A DNA stretch of 64,000 nucleotides from assembly GCA_034110565.1 (NCBI GenBank), contig JAWUYY010000025.1, positions 16,240 to 80,239 on the forward strand, in the 5' to 3' direction. The position numbers and the translations under genes are program-made. This document shows, piece after piece, positions 33,823 to 42,190 of this stretch. The notes under the pieces were generated by a model. It was not told the origin of the DNA and searched no databases. It saw only the letters and a list, made by a program, of their open reading frames with translations. This DNA comes from Bermanella sp034110565 (GTDB lineage: Bacteria; Pseudomonadota; Gammaproteobacteria; Pseudomonadales; Oceanobacteraceae). Numbering within the stretch: position 1 is the first letter of the stretch; every line of letters begins with the position of its first letter.

Positions 33823-34437
33823 TTACTGCCCGGCTACTTGAGTCGTGTTATTGGTACGGTTTAACCCAAGAATATCATCTTTGAATGAGCGACCAACTGG
33901 ATTGTCACCTATCCAGATCGACAGCATAGCGCGATAAAAATCTTTACCCGGGATTAACCCTTTAACTTGGTTGTCTATCATCACTTGTGTGCCTTTGCCT
34001 GGAATATAATCAAAGACAGCCTCATCCCCTCGATGCATTTTGCCATCAAAGTAGCTCAGCATCTGTTGGATTTCCCCACCCAGAGCTTTGTGTTGTGCTT
34101 TGGTGACGTTCATTACAAGTGCTTCTTGTAAGGCATTAGCGATGCGTCTGGCACCTACTTTTTTCATCATGACATGAAAAACCATGCGTTTATGGGTTTG
34201 ACTGTCGAGAATCTCTTGAGGATCAGTGGTTGGCTTTTCTAGATATAGGGAGCCTACATAGGTCTCTATAAGCAGGTAAAGCTCACGTAACGAGGCACCG
34301 TTTAAATGCAGTTCCGGTCGTTCTGCTGTGGCTGGAACCACTTCGCTTAGTTGTATGTCGGCCACTTCATATGCCGTAGCGTTAGACATAAGTAGGCTGG
34401 TTGTAACTAGGAGGAATATAGCGTTAAGCAATCTCAT
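33823..34437 (-). CDS. Exported chalcone-isomerase-like protein
   Basis: 204 residues with a signal peptide (MRLLNAIFLLVTTSLLMSNATA) and one domain resembling the bacterial chalcone-isomerase-like family: LRELYLLIETYVGSLYLEKP, then QTHKRMVFHVMMKKVGARRI and PGKGTQVMIDNQVKGLIPG, KDFYRAMLSIWIGDNPV. Members are periplasmic and not expected to be true chalcone isomerases; fatty-acid binding is one proposal. The ATG at 34437 is chosen so that the signal peptide starts normally. The stop lies one base from the tapT stop. Confidence 0.75.
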   Translation of the reverse strand: MRLLNAIFLLVTTSLLMSNATAYEVADIQLSEVVPATAERPELHLNGASLRELYLLIETYVGSLYLEKPTTDPQEILDSQTHKRMVFHVMMKKVGARRIANALQEALVMNVTKAQHKALGGEIQQMLSYFDGKMHRGDEAVFDYIPGKGTQVMIDNQVKGLIPGKDFYRAMLSIWIGDNPVGRSFKDDILGLNRTNNTTQVAGQ

Positions 34438-34696
34438 AGGAAGGCTCTTATTTTTATTGGTGTGGCGCACTTATATCATTTATTCGTGACGGTATTCAAT
34501 TGGATAATGTGACACAGTCAATGTTTTGTGTAAACAAAGGTACGCTGAAATGCCTTTGCGGAATGTAAGGGGCTTATTCGGCCAAAACCTTAAGAAGTGA
34601 CGCAAATAGGCACGCTTTAGAGTGGCGAAAGTCATCTCAACCCTTGTGATATATAACGACACTTAGGCATAATGCGCGGCCACTAAGGGGTTGTGT

Positions 34697-35617
34697 ATGC
34701 AGGTTAAAAATTTTTATTGGTATGTATTGAATAAACCATTGCCGCAAGGTGATGTACTTGAAGGTAAATTGGCATCTAAACCCTTTGAGCCTTGCTTGTC
34801 TCAGCAACTTTCATCTCAAGGTTGGGTCAGTGCTACGGCCTCTGGTGAGCGGGTTTATGAGGCTCATGGCGCTCAGTTATTAATGCTCAAGACCGAAAGA
34901 CGCTTATTACCCGCTTCAGTCGTGAATGAACACCTGCAGGAAAAGGTAGAGGAATTCGAGCAAGCAGAAGGTTACAGCCCGAGTCGAAAAATTCGTCAGC
35001 AAATGAAAGAAGATTTAACACAGGTGCTGTTACCAAAGGCATTTACTAAGTCTAGCCGCTTGCCTATTTTGGTATTTCCTAAGCAAGGTTGGTTATTGGT
35101 GTTATCTGGTAGTTCAAAAAGTGCCGATGATGCCACTGCATTTTTACGTGACACGCTAGATGGTCTACCTGTTTCATTAATCAGTTCAGATGATTCACCT
35201 AGTCATGTCATGACCAGTTGGCTGCAAAACCCATTATCATTGCCGCAAGACTGGGCCCTAGGGGAAGAAGTCGAACTTCAGGATGCAGAAGGTGCCTTAG
35301 TAAAAGCCCGCAATCAAGACTTGTTAACCGATGAACTGAATGTCCACATGGACGCTGGCAAAATTGTCAGCAAGCTAGCGTTAGTTTGGCGTGAGAACGT
35401 GAGCTTTATGTTGCAAGATGACTTATCGATCAAGCGTATTAAGCTATTGCTTGAGCAAGAAGAAGCGCCAGATAGTTCAGAAGGCCAGGATGCTCGTTTT
35501 GCTCATGAATTCGCATTGAGCTGCAACTGGCTGGTGCCGTTTTGCCAAGCATTACTAAAAACCATGGGTGGATTGAATAAAGCACTGGCAGCAAGCCAAG
35601 GCAGAGCGTTCACTTAA
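34697..35617 (+). CDS. rdgC: Recombination-associated protein RdgC
   Basis: A 306-residue DNA-binding protein that forms rings on DNA and limits RecA activity. Clear family blocks: FYWYVLNKPLPQGDVLEGKL, GWVSATASGER, LLPASVVNEHLQEKVEEFEQ, EGYSPSRKIRQQMKEDL, LPILVFPKQGWLLV and WRENVSFMLQDDLSIKRIKL. Full family length. The ATG at 34697 follows AAGGGG; the in-frame TTG at 34691 is too close to that site. It is single, ending in a perfect hairpin. Confidence 0.92.
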   Translation: MQVKNFYWYVLNKPLPQGDVLEGKLASKPFEPCLSQQLSSQGWVSATASGERVYEAHGAQLLMLKTERRLLPASVVNEHLQEKVEEFEQAEGYSPSRKIRQQMKEDLTQVLLPKAFTKSSRLPILVFPKQGWLLVLSGSSKSADDATAFLRDTLDGLPVSLISSDDSPSHVMTSWLQNPLSLPQDWALGEEVELQDAEGALVKARNQDLLTDELNVHMDAGKIVSKLALVWRENVSFMLQDDLSIKRIKLLLEQEEAPDSSEGQDARFAHEFALSCNWLVPFCQALLKTMGGLNKALAASQGRAFT

Positions 35618-35623
35618 CCAGAC

Positions 35624-35649
35624 TAGCTTAGGGTAATCACCCTAAGCTA
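35624..35649. terminator. 11-pair hairpin after rdgC
   Basis: TAGCTTAGGGT pairs perfectly with ACCCTAAGCTA around AATC, seven bases after the rdgC stop. No T run follows, so termination efficiency is uncertain. It also lies downstream of the small reverse-strand reading frame. Confidence 0.6.
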
Positions 35650-35712
35650 AAGCAGACCAATACTGTCAATTATGTCACTGAGAATGGCAATTTGGTTAGT
35701 GCTTGCTAAGTT

Positions 35713-35805
35713 TTACAGTAGGCGAGACAAAACAAGGTCAGGAAGTTCGATAGTCGGCTTTGTTTTGCCTTTGTCTTTCTTTTTATCTTTAAGACCCAAA
35801 GTCAT
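35713..35805 (-). CDS. Possible small basic protein (30 residues)
   Basis: The frame starts with ATG behind a good ribosome binding site (AGAGGA, six-base spacer) and encodes 30 residues: a Lys-rich stretch (LKDKKKDKGKTK) followed by PTIELPDLVLSRLL. It lies opposite the 62-codon upstream extension of the rhombosortase frame, which does not look like real coding sequence. I do not recognise a family. It could equally be a chance frame; conservation would decide. Confidence 0.35.
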   Translation of the reverse strand: MTLGLKDKKKDKGKTKPTIELPDLVLSRLL

Positions 35806-35857
35806 TTTTATTCCTCTTTTCTGTTGTTACAGTATGGTTTTAGCAAAGCTAGACATT

Positions 35858-36454
35858 ATGTTTTCATTTCTTCAGCGATATTCTCTTTCTTTTTGGCCAT
35901 TGTGCCTGGCTCTCTTTATTCTTTTATTGGTTGCTTTCAATCCTTGGTTGAAGTCTTGGTTGCGCTACGATGAAGGTGCCTTAGCAGAAGGTCAGGTGTG
36001 GCGTTTATTGAGTGCACACTTTGTGCACCTCGGCTGGATGCATGGGTTATTGAACGCCGCGGGATTTGTTTTATTAGCGCTTATTCAACCTGCTGGTAGG
36101 GCTTGGCTGTGGTTGTGCTTTTACGCGGTAACGAGTGTGCTGATCTCTGTGTATATCATGGTCGATAATATGACGTACTACTACGTGGGTGCATCGGGCG
36201 TGCTACATGGCTTGTTTATCTTAGCGGCGTATTTTAGTCAGAGCCTAGATTTGTGGCGTCGCTATGCCCTGATCGCATTGATTGTCTCAAAGCTGTTTTG
36301 GGAGCAAAGCCAGTACTATCAAGATAACGGGCTAGGGGATGCTATTGGCGGCTTTGTATATGTGGATGCTCATCTAATTGGCGGTCTATGTGGACTGGCA
36401 GTATTGCTGGTGTTTTTAATTAAAAATAGGCTTAAATTTCCCGCATACAATTGA
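35858..36454 (+). CDS. rrtA: Rhombosortase (rhomboid-family GlyGly-CTERM protease)
   Basis: A 198-residue inner-membrane protein with about six helices. HFVHLGWMHGLLNAAGF is the rhomboid loop/His block, YVGASGVLHGLF holds the catalytic Ser (GxSG), and VDAHLIGGLCG the catalytic His. Size and motifs match rhombosortases, which cleave proteins with a GlyGly-CTERM tail for surface delivery through type II secretion. The ATG at 35858 is chosen by family length; the upstream 62 codons carry no rhomboid feature. No GlyGly-CTERM substrate is in this window. Confidence 0.82.
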   Translation: MFSFLQRYSLSFWPLCLALFILLLVAFNPWLKSWLRYDEGALAEGQVWRLLSAHFVHLGWMHGLLNAAGFVLLALIQPAGRAWLWLCFYAVTSVLISVYIMVDNMTYYYVGASGVLHGLFILAAYFSQSLDLWRRYALIALIVSKLFWEQSQYYQDNGLGDAIGGFVYVDAHLIGGLCGLAVLLVFLIKNRLKFPAYN

Positions 36455-36508
36455 TTCCCTTCTACACTTTTGAAGTGATAGGACGAACGTGATTGCTATG
36501 GGGAATAG

Positions 36509-37393
36509 ATGAAGTTTTGCTTGGGGATGTTAATGGCGTGTTGGGCTATGTGCTCATGGGCTGTAGGAGAGTGGGAATATGAGATTGATCCTTATTACAG
36601 TAATATTGCTTATTATCAAACCCTAGATGCTTCCCCCGTTCCAGAGCTCGGTGAACGTACCGAAGCTCAGGTTTATTCTGATTTATTTTTCAGCTCCTAC
36701 CTACCTCGATTCATCTTACTTGAAGCCAGTTTAAATCCCTTACCTATCTTAGGTGTCGTCCTGAAAAGTGATGGTGCAGAAGGTATGTATGACGATATGA
36801 CGGTCACCCGTAAATTGAACCTAGTTGAGGTCGTCACTGCCGGCTTTGAAGATCCTTATGCACTATCTGTGTTTTTAGGCAATATGGTCAAGTATCGTAC
36901 TAAAGGTGCTAGCGAGGCTCAAAACAAGGGTTTCATGGGGTACCTTGTCAGTTATGGGCACTTGCACATTCGTAAAAATGAATTGGTGCAAGACCGCTGG
37001 GGGGAATTAGAATGGAAAATAAAAGGTGATCGCATCACACAAGGACGGCTATTGAGCTGGTCTTTTCGTGTGGGAGCAAAAATTCATAATAATCCTTATG
37101 TAACCGATGAATATTATGTGGCCATTAAGCGAGAGCGTATTGAAGAGCAGGGTGATATTTTCTCTTGGATTAAAAACGGTGGTATTGAGTTTAAATATCG
37201 AATCAGTCAGCGTACGGGCAGAGCCATAGGCCAACAAATTATTATTGATAAGAAAATCCCACTGAGTGATAAAGGCTGGGTGCTATCCCTTGGAATGGGT
37301 TTTGTGCGTGAAATGCGCGAAAAATATTCCGGACCATTGAGTTTAGAAGAATCGAACACAGCATTTGTATTGCGCCCGAGTATTTCTTTCTAA
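36509..37393 (+). CDS. Probable outer-membrane beta-barrel protein, function unknown
   Basis: 294 residues with a signal peptide (cleavage near WAVG-EWEY) and alternating polar/hydrophobic stretches ending in Phe (LRPSISF), the typical outer-membrane barrel terminus. GGGG-type ribosome binding site (GGGGAA) precedes the ATG. YYVAIKRERIEE and SLGMGFVREMREKYSGP look like strand-turn-strand units. I cannot name a family. It follows the rhombosortase gene on the same strand after 54 bases, but it has no GlyGly-CTERM tail, so it is not an obvious substrate. Confidence 0.6.
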   Translation: MKFCLGMLMACWAMCSWAVGEWEYEIDPYYSNIAYYQTLDASPVPELGERTEAQVYSDLFFSSYLPRFILLEASLNPLPILGVVLKSDGAEGMYDDMTVTRKLNLVEVVTAGFEDPYALSVFLGNMVKYRTKGASEAQNKGFMGYLVSYGHLHIRKNELVQDRWGELEWKIKGDRITQGRLLSWSFRVGAKIHNNPYVTDEYYVAIKRERIEEQGDIFSWIKNGGIEFKYRISQRTGRAIGQQIIIDKKIPLSDKGWVLSLGMGFVREMREKYSGPLSLEESNTAFVLRPSISF

Positions 37394-37412
37394 TAGGTTA
37401 CGTGTAGGCGGA

Positions 37413-38327
37413 TTAAGTTTTAACTACCTGAGTTGGCCAAGCATTATGCACCAACATAAACCGTGCTTGCTCTTTTAGCTCATGGCTTGTTGATAATTGC
37501 GCCAGCATTAATGCATAAGGGAACGCTGAGTGATCAAAGTGTGCTTGTACAAACTGCTGCGCAGCCTCGCTTGTTAAAACCTCTAGGGATGCATCTTGCG
37601 AATGTCGGTAGGGTCCAAGCCAGTGTGTTTTAGGCAATATTACCCATAAGCTTTTTTGTGCAAATAGAGTTTGACTATGCTTTTCATGTAGCCAGCTTTG
37701 CATGGTCGCCTTAGGGTTGATGCTAGGGTGAAGGGCTCCCTTACTTTGTTGCCAAGGTTCAAATAAATAGCCTTTTAATGCTAAAGCTTGTTGTGGGTTG
37801 GTGGGCAGATGACGGTTACTAAGGTCAGCTTGTGTCACGGGGTGATGCAAAAAAGGTAATTGCTTGAGAGTGAGTTTATTTAGTTTTAAATCTAAGCGGT
37901 CATGGCTTTGAGGGCCTAGCCAATGGTTAAAATTTTCGCCTGAGGTATTGGGCTGCTTAAGATAAAACTTCACAGCAAGCTCAATGTGGTAATCCTGATT
38001 GTGCCGTGTATTTCTAGCGAGTACATCTAGCTCTCCAAGAGTCTGTTTTTCTTGGCGGATTTGAATGTGATGATCCAGTAGTTGCCATTCTGGGCTGAAC
38101 TGAAAGAAAAACTGCCAAAGACACTCAAAGTAACTGCCAAGTAATACTCTATTATGAGTGGCTAAATAGTCGTGTAATGGTTTAGGATTATTGTCTAATT
38201 CAGCCAACCAATTCAAAAGTGTTTGGCTAGGCTTAATTGTCAGTGCAGGTGTGGTGGAAATCAGGACCATGGGTTCGCTAAATAAACACCAAGCTAAATG
38301 GTGTACAGCTGAATGTTTATATTCCAT
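37413..38327 (-). CDS. DUF1853 family protein
   Basis: 304 residues. Family marks include the N-terminal HHLAWCLFSEPMV block, LGSYFECLWQFFF, then LGELDVLARN and YHIELAVKFYL (about 110-140), which together look like a PD-(D/E)xK nuclease core (Asp, Glu, Lys), and NHWLGPQSHDRLDLKL. Nuclease activity is not established. It sits next to nadK on the opposite strand; the block DUF1853, nadK, phosphoesterase, rhomboid, yeaC, DUF2797, pepN matches the order I recall in Pseudomonas (PA3089-PA3083). Confidence 0.82.
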   Translation of the reverse strand: MEYKHSAVHHLAWCLFSEPMVLISTTPALTIKPSQTLLNWLAELDNNPKPLHDYLATHNRVLLGSYFECLWQFFFQFSPEWQLLDHHIQIRQEKQTLGELDVLARNTRHNQDYHIELAVKFYLKQPNTSGENFNHWLGPQSHDRLDLKLNKLTLKQLPFLHHPVTQADLSNRHLPTNPQQALALKGYLFEPWQQSKGALHPSINPKATMQSWLHEKHSQTLFAQKSLWVILPKTHWLGPYRHSQDASLEVLTSEAAQQFVQAHFDHSAFPYALMLAQLSTSHELKEQARFMLVHNAWPTQVVKT

Positions 38328-38405
38328 AGGTGATTTCTACAGTCCAAATTCAGGCTGATTTGTGATATAAACAGCCTATATTCAAGTAAGGTTTGTGGTA
38401 TTTAA

Positions 38406-39290
38406 ATGGATGAATTTCGTAATATTGGCATCATCGGCCGTCTAAACAGCGCAAAGGTTATCGAAACTATTAAGCGTTTGCGCCGCTTCTTGGCAGATGA
38501 AGGTATCAATATCATTCTCGAAGAGCAAATTGCATCAGTGATGATGGGTCATGGTTTACAAGTTTGCAGCCCGAAAATGATGGGTGAAATATGCGACTTA
38601 GTGATCGTGGTTGGCGGTGATGGCAGCTTACTGGGCGCGGCTCGTGCCTTGGTAAAATCCAATGTGCCGATTCTCGGTGTTAACCGTGGTCGTCTTGGCT
38701 TTTTAACCGATATTAACCCCGATAACCTTGAAGAAAAGGTTCAAGAGGTATTGGAGGGTAAGTACATCACCGAGCGCCGTTTCATGCTTGAAGCAGAAGT
38801 GAAACGTAATGGAGAACCTATTGGTTATGGTGAGGCCCTAAATGATGTGATTTTACACCCGGGTAAATCAGCGCGAATGATTGCATTTGATTTATCCATT
38901 GAAGGGCAGTTTGTTTACCATCAGCGCAGTGACGGCATGATTGTTTGTACGCCGACGGGATCTACGGCCTACGCGTTAAGCGGCGGTGGCCCAATTATGC
39001 ACCCTAAGCTCGATGCCGTGGCATTAGTGCCTATGTTCCCTCACACCTTGAGTTCGCGCCCTATTGTGATTGATGCCAACAGTGAAGTGAAAATCACGAT
39101 CAGTGAAGACATTGATGTATATCCGCAAATTAGTTGTGATGGGCAAGTACACATCACAGCCGCACCAGGGGATACCGTGACCATTCGTAAAATGGCGCAT
39201 AAAGCTCGTTTGATCCACCCAATTGATCACGACTTCTATGAAACGTGTCGTACCAAGCTAGGCTGGGCGACCCAGTACGGAGAAGCCTAA
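38406..39290 (+). CDS. nadK: NAD kinase
   Basis: A 294-residue enzyme that phosphorylates NAD to NADP. Motifs: VVGGDGSLLGAAR (GGDGT-like, about 69-81), GVNRGRLGFLTDI, the NE/D region LNDVILHPG, and TPTGSTAYALSGGGPI. Full family length. The phosphoesterase gene starts two bases after its stop. Cytoplasmic and essential in most bacteria. Confidence 0.94.
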   Translation: MDEFRNIGIIGRLNSAKVIETIKRLRRFLADEGINIILEEQIASVMMGHGLQVCSPKMMGEICDLVIVVGGDGSLLGAARALVKSNVPILGVNRGRLGFLTDINPDNLEEKVQEVLEGKYITERRFMLEAEVKRNGEPIGYGEALNDVILHPGKSARMIAFDLSIEGQFVYHQRSDGMIVCTPTGSTAYALSGGGPIMHPKLDAVALVPMFPHTLSSRPIVIDANSEVKITISEDIDVYPQISCDGQVHITAAPGDTVTIRKMAHKARLIHPIDHDFYETCRTKLGWATQYGEA

Positions 39291-39292
39291 CG

Positions 39293-40258
39293 ATGGGCTC
39301 TGTACAGGGCTATGACTTAATCGGTGATGTCCATGGTTGCGGGGTGACGCTATGCCACCTATTAGAAGACATGGATTACCGTAAGGTTAATGGCGTTTAT
39401 CAACATCCCAAAGGGCGTAAAGTTGTTTTTATTGGCGACATTGTAGATCGAGGTCCCAATATTCGACTAGCACTTAATGTTGTGCGCGAAATGGTTGAGC
39501 ATGGACGCGCTCATTTGATTATGGGTAATCATGAATATAACGTGTTGGCATTTTGTACACCGTCTAGACCGGGTAGTGAGCACCCTTATTTGCGTGAACA
39601 TACCTCACGTAACTCCTTTATTGTCGAAGAAACCATGCGTCAGTTTGATCCCTATCCGCAAGAGTGGCGGGATTACTTATCATGGTTTCTAACGTTACCC
39701 CTTTATGAAGAATTTGAAAATTTTCGGGCCGTCCATGCTTGCTGGGATCATGAATTGATCAGCAAAATGAAAGGTCGTTATAACCGCAATACCATGGACG
39801 AAGAGTTTTTACATGCGTCCATGGATCGTGAATCATTCGAGGGTCGGCTGGTGGATCGGCTTACTCGTGGTACCGCATTGAAGTTACCGGATGGGCGCAG
39901 CATTACCGCCAAAGATGGCTTTGTACGTCATTTTTTCCGCACCAAGTTCTGGGAGAAAACACCAGAAGTTTATGACGATATTGTTTTCCAGCCAGACCCA
40001 TTGCCGCAAGACATAGCGGAACGAGAGATTACCAAAGCAGATCGAAAAGAGCTTTTGTATTACGGTCCTGATGAGAAACCCTTATTCTTTGGTCATTATT
40101 GGATGAAAGGCATTCCAGGTCCGGTCACGCATAACATCGCTTGCTTGGATTATAGTGCAGTGAAATATGGACGTTTAGTGGCTTATCGTATGGATGATGA
40201 AACGCGTTTGGATCCCAATAAATTCTGCTGGACCCGCGTTGAACGCAAAGAAGACTGA
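39293..40258 (+). CDS. Calcineurin-like metallophosphoesterase
   Basis: A 321-residue phosphoesterase with the standard metal motifs: DLIGDVHGCG (about 8-17), VFIGDIVDRGPN, MGNHEYN and a late FFGHYWMKG. The chosen ATG at 39293 follows nadK by two bases; the longer frame would overlap nadK by 46 bases. The family resembles ApaH/PrpE-type enzymes, but it is longer and its substrate is unknown. A rhomboid gene follows after four bases. Confidence 0.85.
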   Translation: MGSVQGYDLIGDVHGCGVTLCHLLEDMDYRKVNGVYQHPKGRKVVFIGDIVDRGPNIRLALNVVREMVEHGRAHLIMGNHEYNVLAFCTPSRPGSEHPYLREHTSRNSFIVEETMRQFDPYPQEWRDYLSWFLTLPLYEEFENFRAVHACWDHELISKMKGRYNRNTMDEEFLHASMDRESFEGRLVDRLTRGTALKLPDGRSITAKDGFVRHFFRTKFWEKTPEVYDDIVFQPDPLPQDIAEREITKADRKELLYYGPDEKPLFFGHYWMKGIPGPVTHNIACLDYSAVKYGRLVAYRMDDETRLDPNKFCWTRVERKED

Positions 40259-40262
40259 CGAT

Positions 40263-41069
40263 ATGCCATTTGCCTGTCACTGCGACGATCTGTATCCAAT
40301 TGAACCCTTGTTGTATGAATTAAATCAGCAAGGCATTGGCTTTGAAGTTAAACAAATCAATGGTAAGAAAGAGCTTTGGCTAGATGATGAGCAATACATT
40401 GATGCCGTCAATAAAGCCTACGACGCTTACAAACAAGCAAATTTACAACAAAAACAACACACTTTAAGTGTTAAAAACTTAAAACAATTGCCGGTGACAG
40501 CAAGCCTAATTCTTGTCAGTTTGATTGTGGCGCTCATTACACAATTGGGCGATCAGTTTTTAGATTTATTCTTTATTGCCCAGATACAATATTACCCTCG
40601 TAGTTGGCTGCCTTATTCAGGTATAGCATTGTTATGGCACAGTATTAGCCCTATCTTTTTGCACTTTGGTATTGAACATATTGTTTTTAATAGCCTTACA
40701 TTTTGGTATTTAGGTTCTATTTTAGAGCGAAAACTTTCAATATTAGGCTATATAGGGTTGATTCTTATTATCGCCTTAGTGAGTAATTACAGCCAATTAT
40801 GGATATCGGGTCCATTGTTTGGCGGATTGTCTGGTGTAGTGTATGGCTTAATTGGTTTTGCCTGCTGTTATCAGTTTTTTTATCGCACTCTGATGATCCC
40901 CAATGGATTGTTTTATCTGTCCATTGGCTGGATTGTACTTGGATTTACACCATTTTTTGCTGCCGTCGGTCTTGGCAATATGGCAAATACAGCTCACATT
41001 AGCGGCTTGCTATGTGGCGCTATTTTATTTTTCCCATTTTATTTATTGGTTAAAAAAGAGAGCTTATGA
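40263..41069 (+). CDS. Rhomboid-family intramembrane serine protease
   Basis: 268 residues: a soluble N-terminal part (1-75), then about six helices. HFGIEHIVFNSLTFWYLG is the conserved His/Asn loop, GGLSGVVYGLIG holds the catalytic Ser (GxSG), and ANTAHISGLLCG the catalytic His, as in GlpG. The ATG at 40263 is favoured because it starts right after the phosphoesterase stop. A second, distinct rhomboid (rhombosortase) is encoded 4 kb upstream. The end overlaps the next gene by four bases. Confidence 0.87.
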   Translation: MPFACHCDDLYPIEPLLYELNQQGIGFEVKQINGKKELWLDDEQYIDAVNKAYDAYKQANLQQKQHTLSVKNLKQLPVTASLILVSLIVALITQLGDQFLDLFFIAQIQYYPRSWLPYSGIALLWHSISPIFLHFGIEHIVFNSLTFWYLGSILERKLSILGYIGLILIIALVSNYSQLWISGPLFGGLSGVVYGLIGFACCYQFFYRTLMIPNGLFYLSIGWIVLGFTPFFAAVGLGNMANTAHISGLLCGAILFFPFYLLVKKESL

Positions 41070-41323
41070 ATATTGATGATTTAATCACGTCCATGACGCC
41101 CGCGATTTATAACAACATGAAAGAAGCTTTAGAGTTAGGGCGTTGGGGTGATGGTCGAGCGGTCACGCCAGAACAAAAAGAAAACAGCCTTGAAGCGTTA
41201 ATCCGCTATGAACATTTACACAATATCCCTGAAACTGAGCGTGTAGGTTATGTGGATATGAGCAATAAGCGCAAAAAGAAAGTGGCCGATGATGGCGAAC
41301 AAATCATTAAAATAATTGAATAA
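41066..41323 (+). CDS. YeaC-like DUF1315 protein
   Basis: An 85-residue cytoplasmic protein. The conserved core is MTPAIYNNMKEALELGRWGD and LTPEQK-like VTPEQKENSLEALIRYE, diagnostic of DUF1315. It overlaps the rhomboid gene by four bases (ATGA). Function is unknown, but this small gene keeps its place beside the same neighbours in pseudomonads, as I recall. Confidence 0.85.
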   Translation: MNIDDLITSMTPAIYNNMKEALELGRWGDGRAVTPEQKENSLEALIRYEHLHNIPETERVGYVDMSNKRKKKVADDGEQIIKIIE

Positions 41324-41349
41324 AAAAGAATACTGAGCCGGCACTATAT

Positions 41350-42174
41350 ATGAAGTACCAAGGTCACCTAAAAAAAATGAGTATATCGGCTGAGACCGAA
41401 GATGCCCAATATCACATTCGTCTAGACGATCAATTGATCCCATTAAATGAAAAGCTGGGCCAGCCGATACGTATAGAGTACCTAGGTGATATTCACTGCC
41501 AGTCGTGTGATCGCCAGATCAAAAAAAGTTTTGCTCAAGGTTACTGCTATCCGTGTTTTACTCGTTTAGCTCAATGTGATACTTGTATTATGAGTCCAGA
41601 GAAATGCCATTACGATAAAGGCACCTGTCGAGAGCCAAAGTGGGGTGAGGAGTTTTGTATGCAAGATCATATCGTTTATCTTGCAAACTCATCGGGTATT
41701 AAAGTGGGCATTACTCGTCATACTCAGATACCTACTCGCTGGTTGGATCAAGGAGCGATGCAAGCTATGCCGATTGCTCGTGTAGGGACTCGACAGTTGT
41801 CAGGCTTACTAGAAGTGATTTTCAAACAGCATGTGTCGGATAAAACCAACTGGCGCACGCTGTTAAAGCAAGATGCATTTGATTTGAATTTAGCCACTAA
41901 ACGAGATGAGTTATTTGAAATCTGTCATGAAGAGATAGAAGAGCTTCAAGGACATTATGGCTTGCAAGCCGTGCAATTGATCTATGATGGTGATGAGCAG
42001 AAGTTTAAATATCCAGTTACTGAGTATCCAACAAAAGTCACTAGTTTTAATTTAGATAAAAACCCTGTAGCGCAAGGCACCTTGATGGGAATTAAAGGTC
42101 AGTATTTGATTTTAGATACAGGTGTAATTAATTTACGTAAATATACGTCTTATTTAGTTTCAATTGAATGCTAA
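41350..42174 (+). CDS. DUF2797 family protein
   Basis: 274 residues. A cysteine cluster near residues 49-95 (CQSCDRQ, GYCYPCF, CDTCIMSPEKCHY, GTCREP) probably binds zinc. The next block, YLANSSGIKVGITR ... RWLDQGA, resembles a GIY-YIG-like fold. The C-terminal third has no recognised motif. It follows yeaC by 26 bases. Role unknown; nucleic-acid binding is a reasonable guess from the zinc cluster. Confidence 0.8.
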   Translation: MKYQGHLKKMSISAETEDAQYHIRLDDQLIPLNEKLGQPIRIEYLGDIHCQSCDRQIKKSFAQGYCYPCFTRLAQCDTCIMSPEKCHYDKGTCREPKWGEEFCMQDHIVYLANSSGIKVGITRHTQIPTRWLDQGAMQAMPIARVGTRQLSGLLEVIFKQHVSDKTNWRTLLKQDAFDLNLATKRDELFEICHEEIEELQGHYGLQAVQLIYDGDEQKFKYPVTEYPTKVTSFNLDKNPVAQGTLMGIKGQYLILDTGVINLRKYTSYLVSIEC

Positions 42175-42190
42175 TGGCGATTAAGGATAA

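Noticed and set aside
35672..35857. N-terminal extension of the rhombosortase gene
   Set aside because: The 62 codons have no rhomboid features, would exceed family length, and lie opposite a better-supported small frame.
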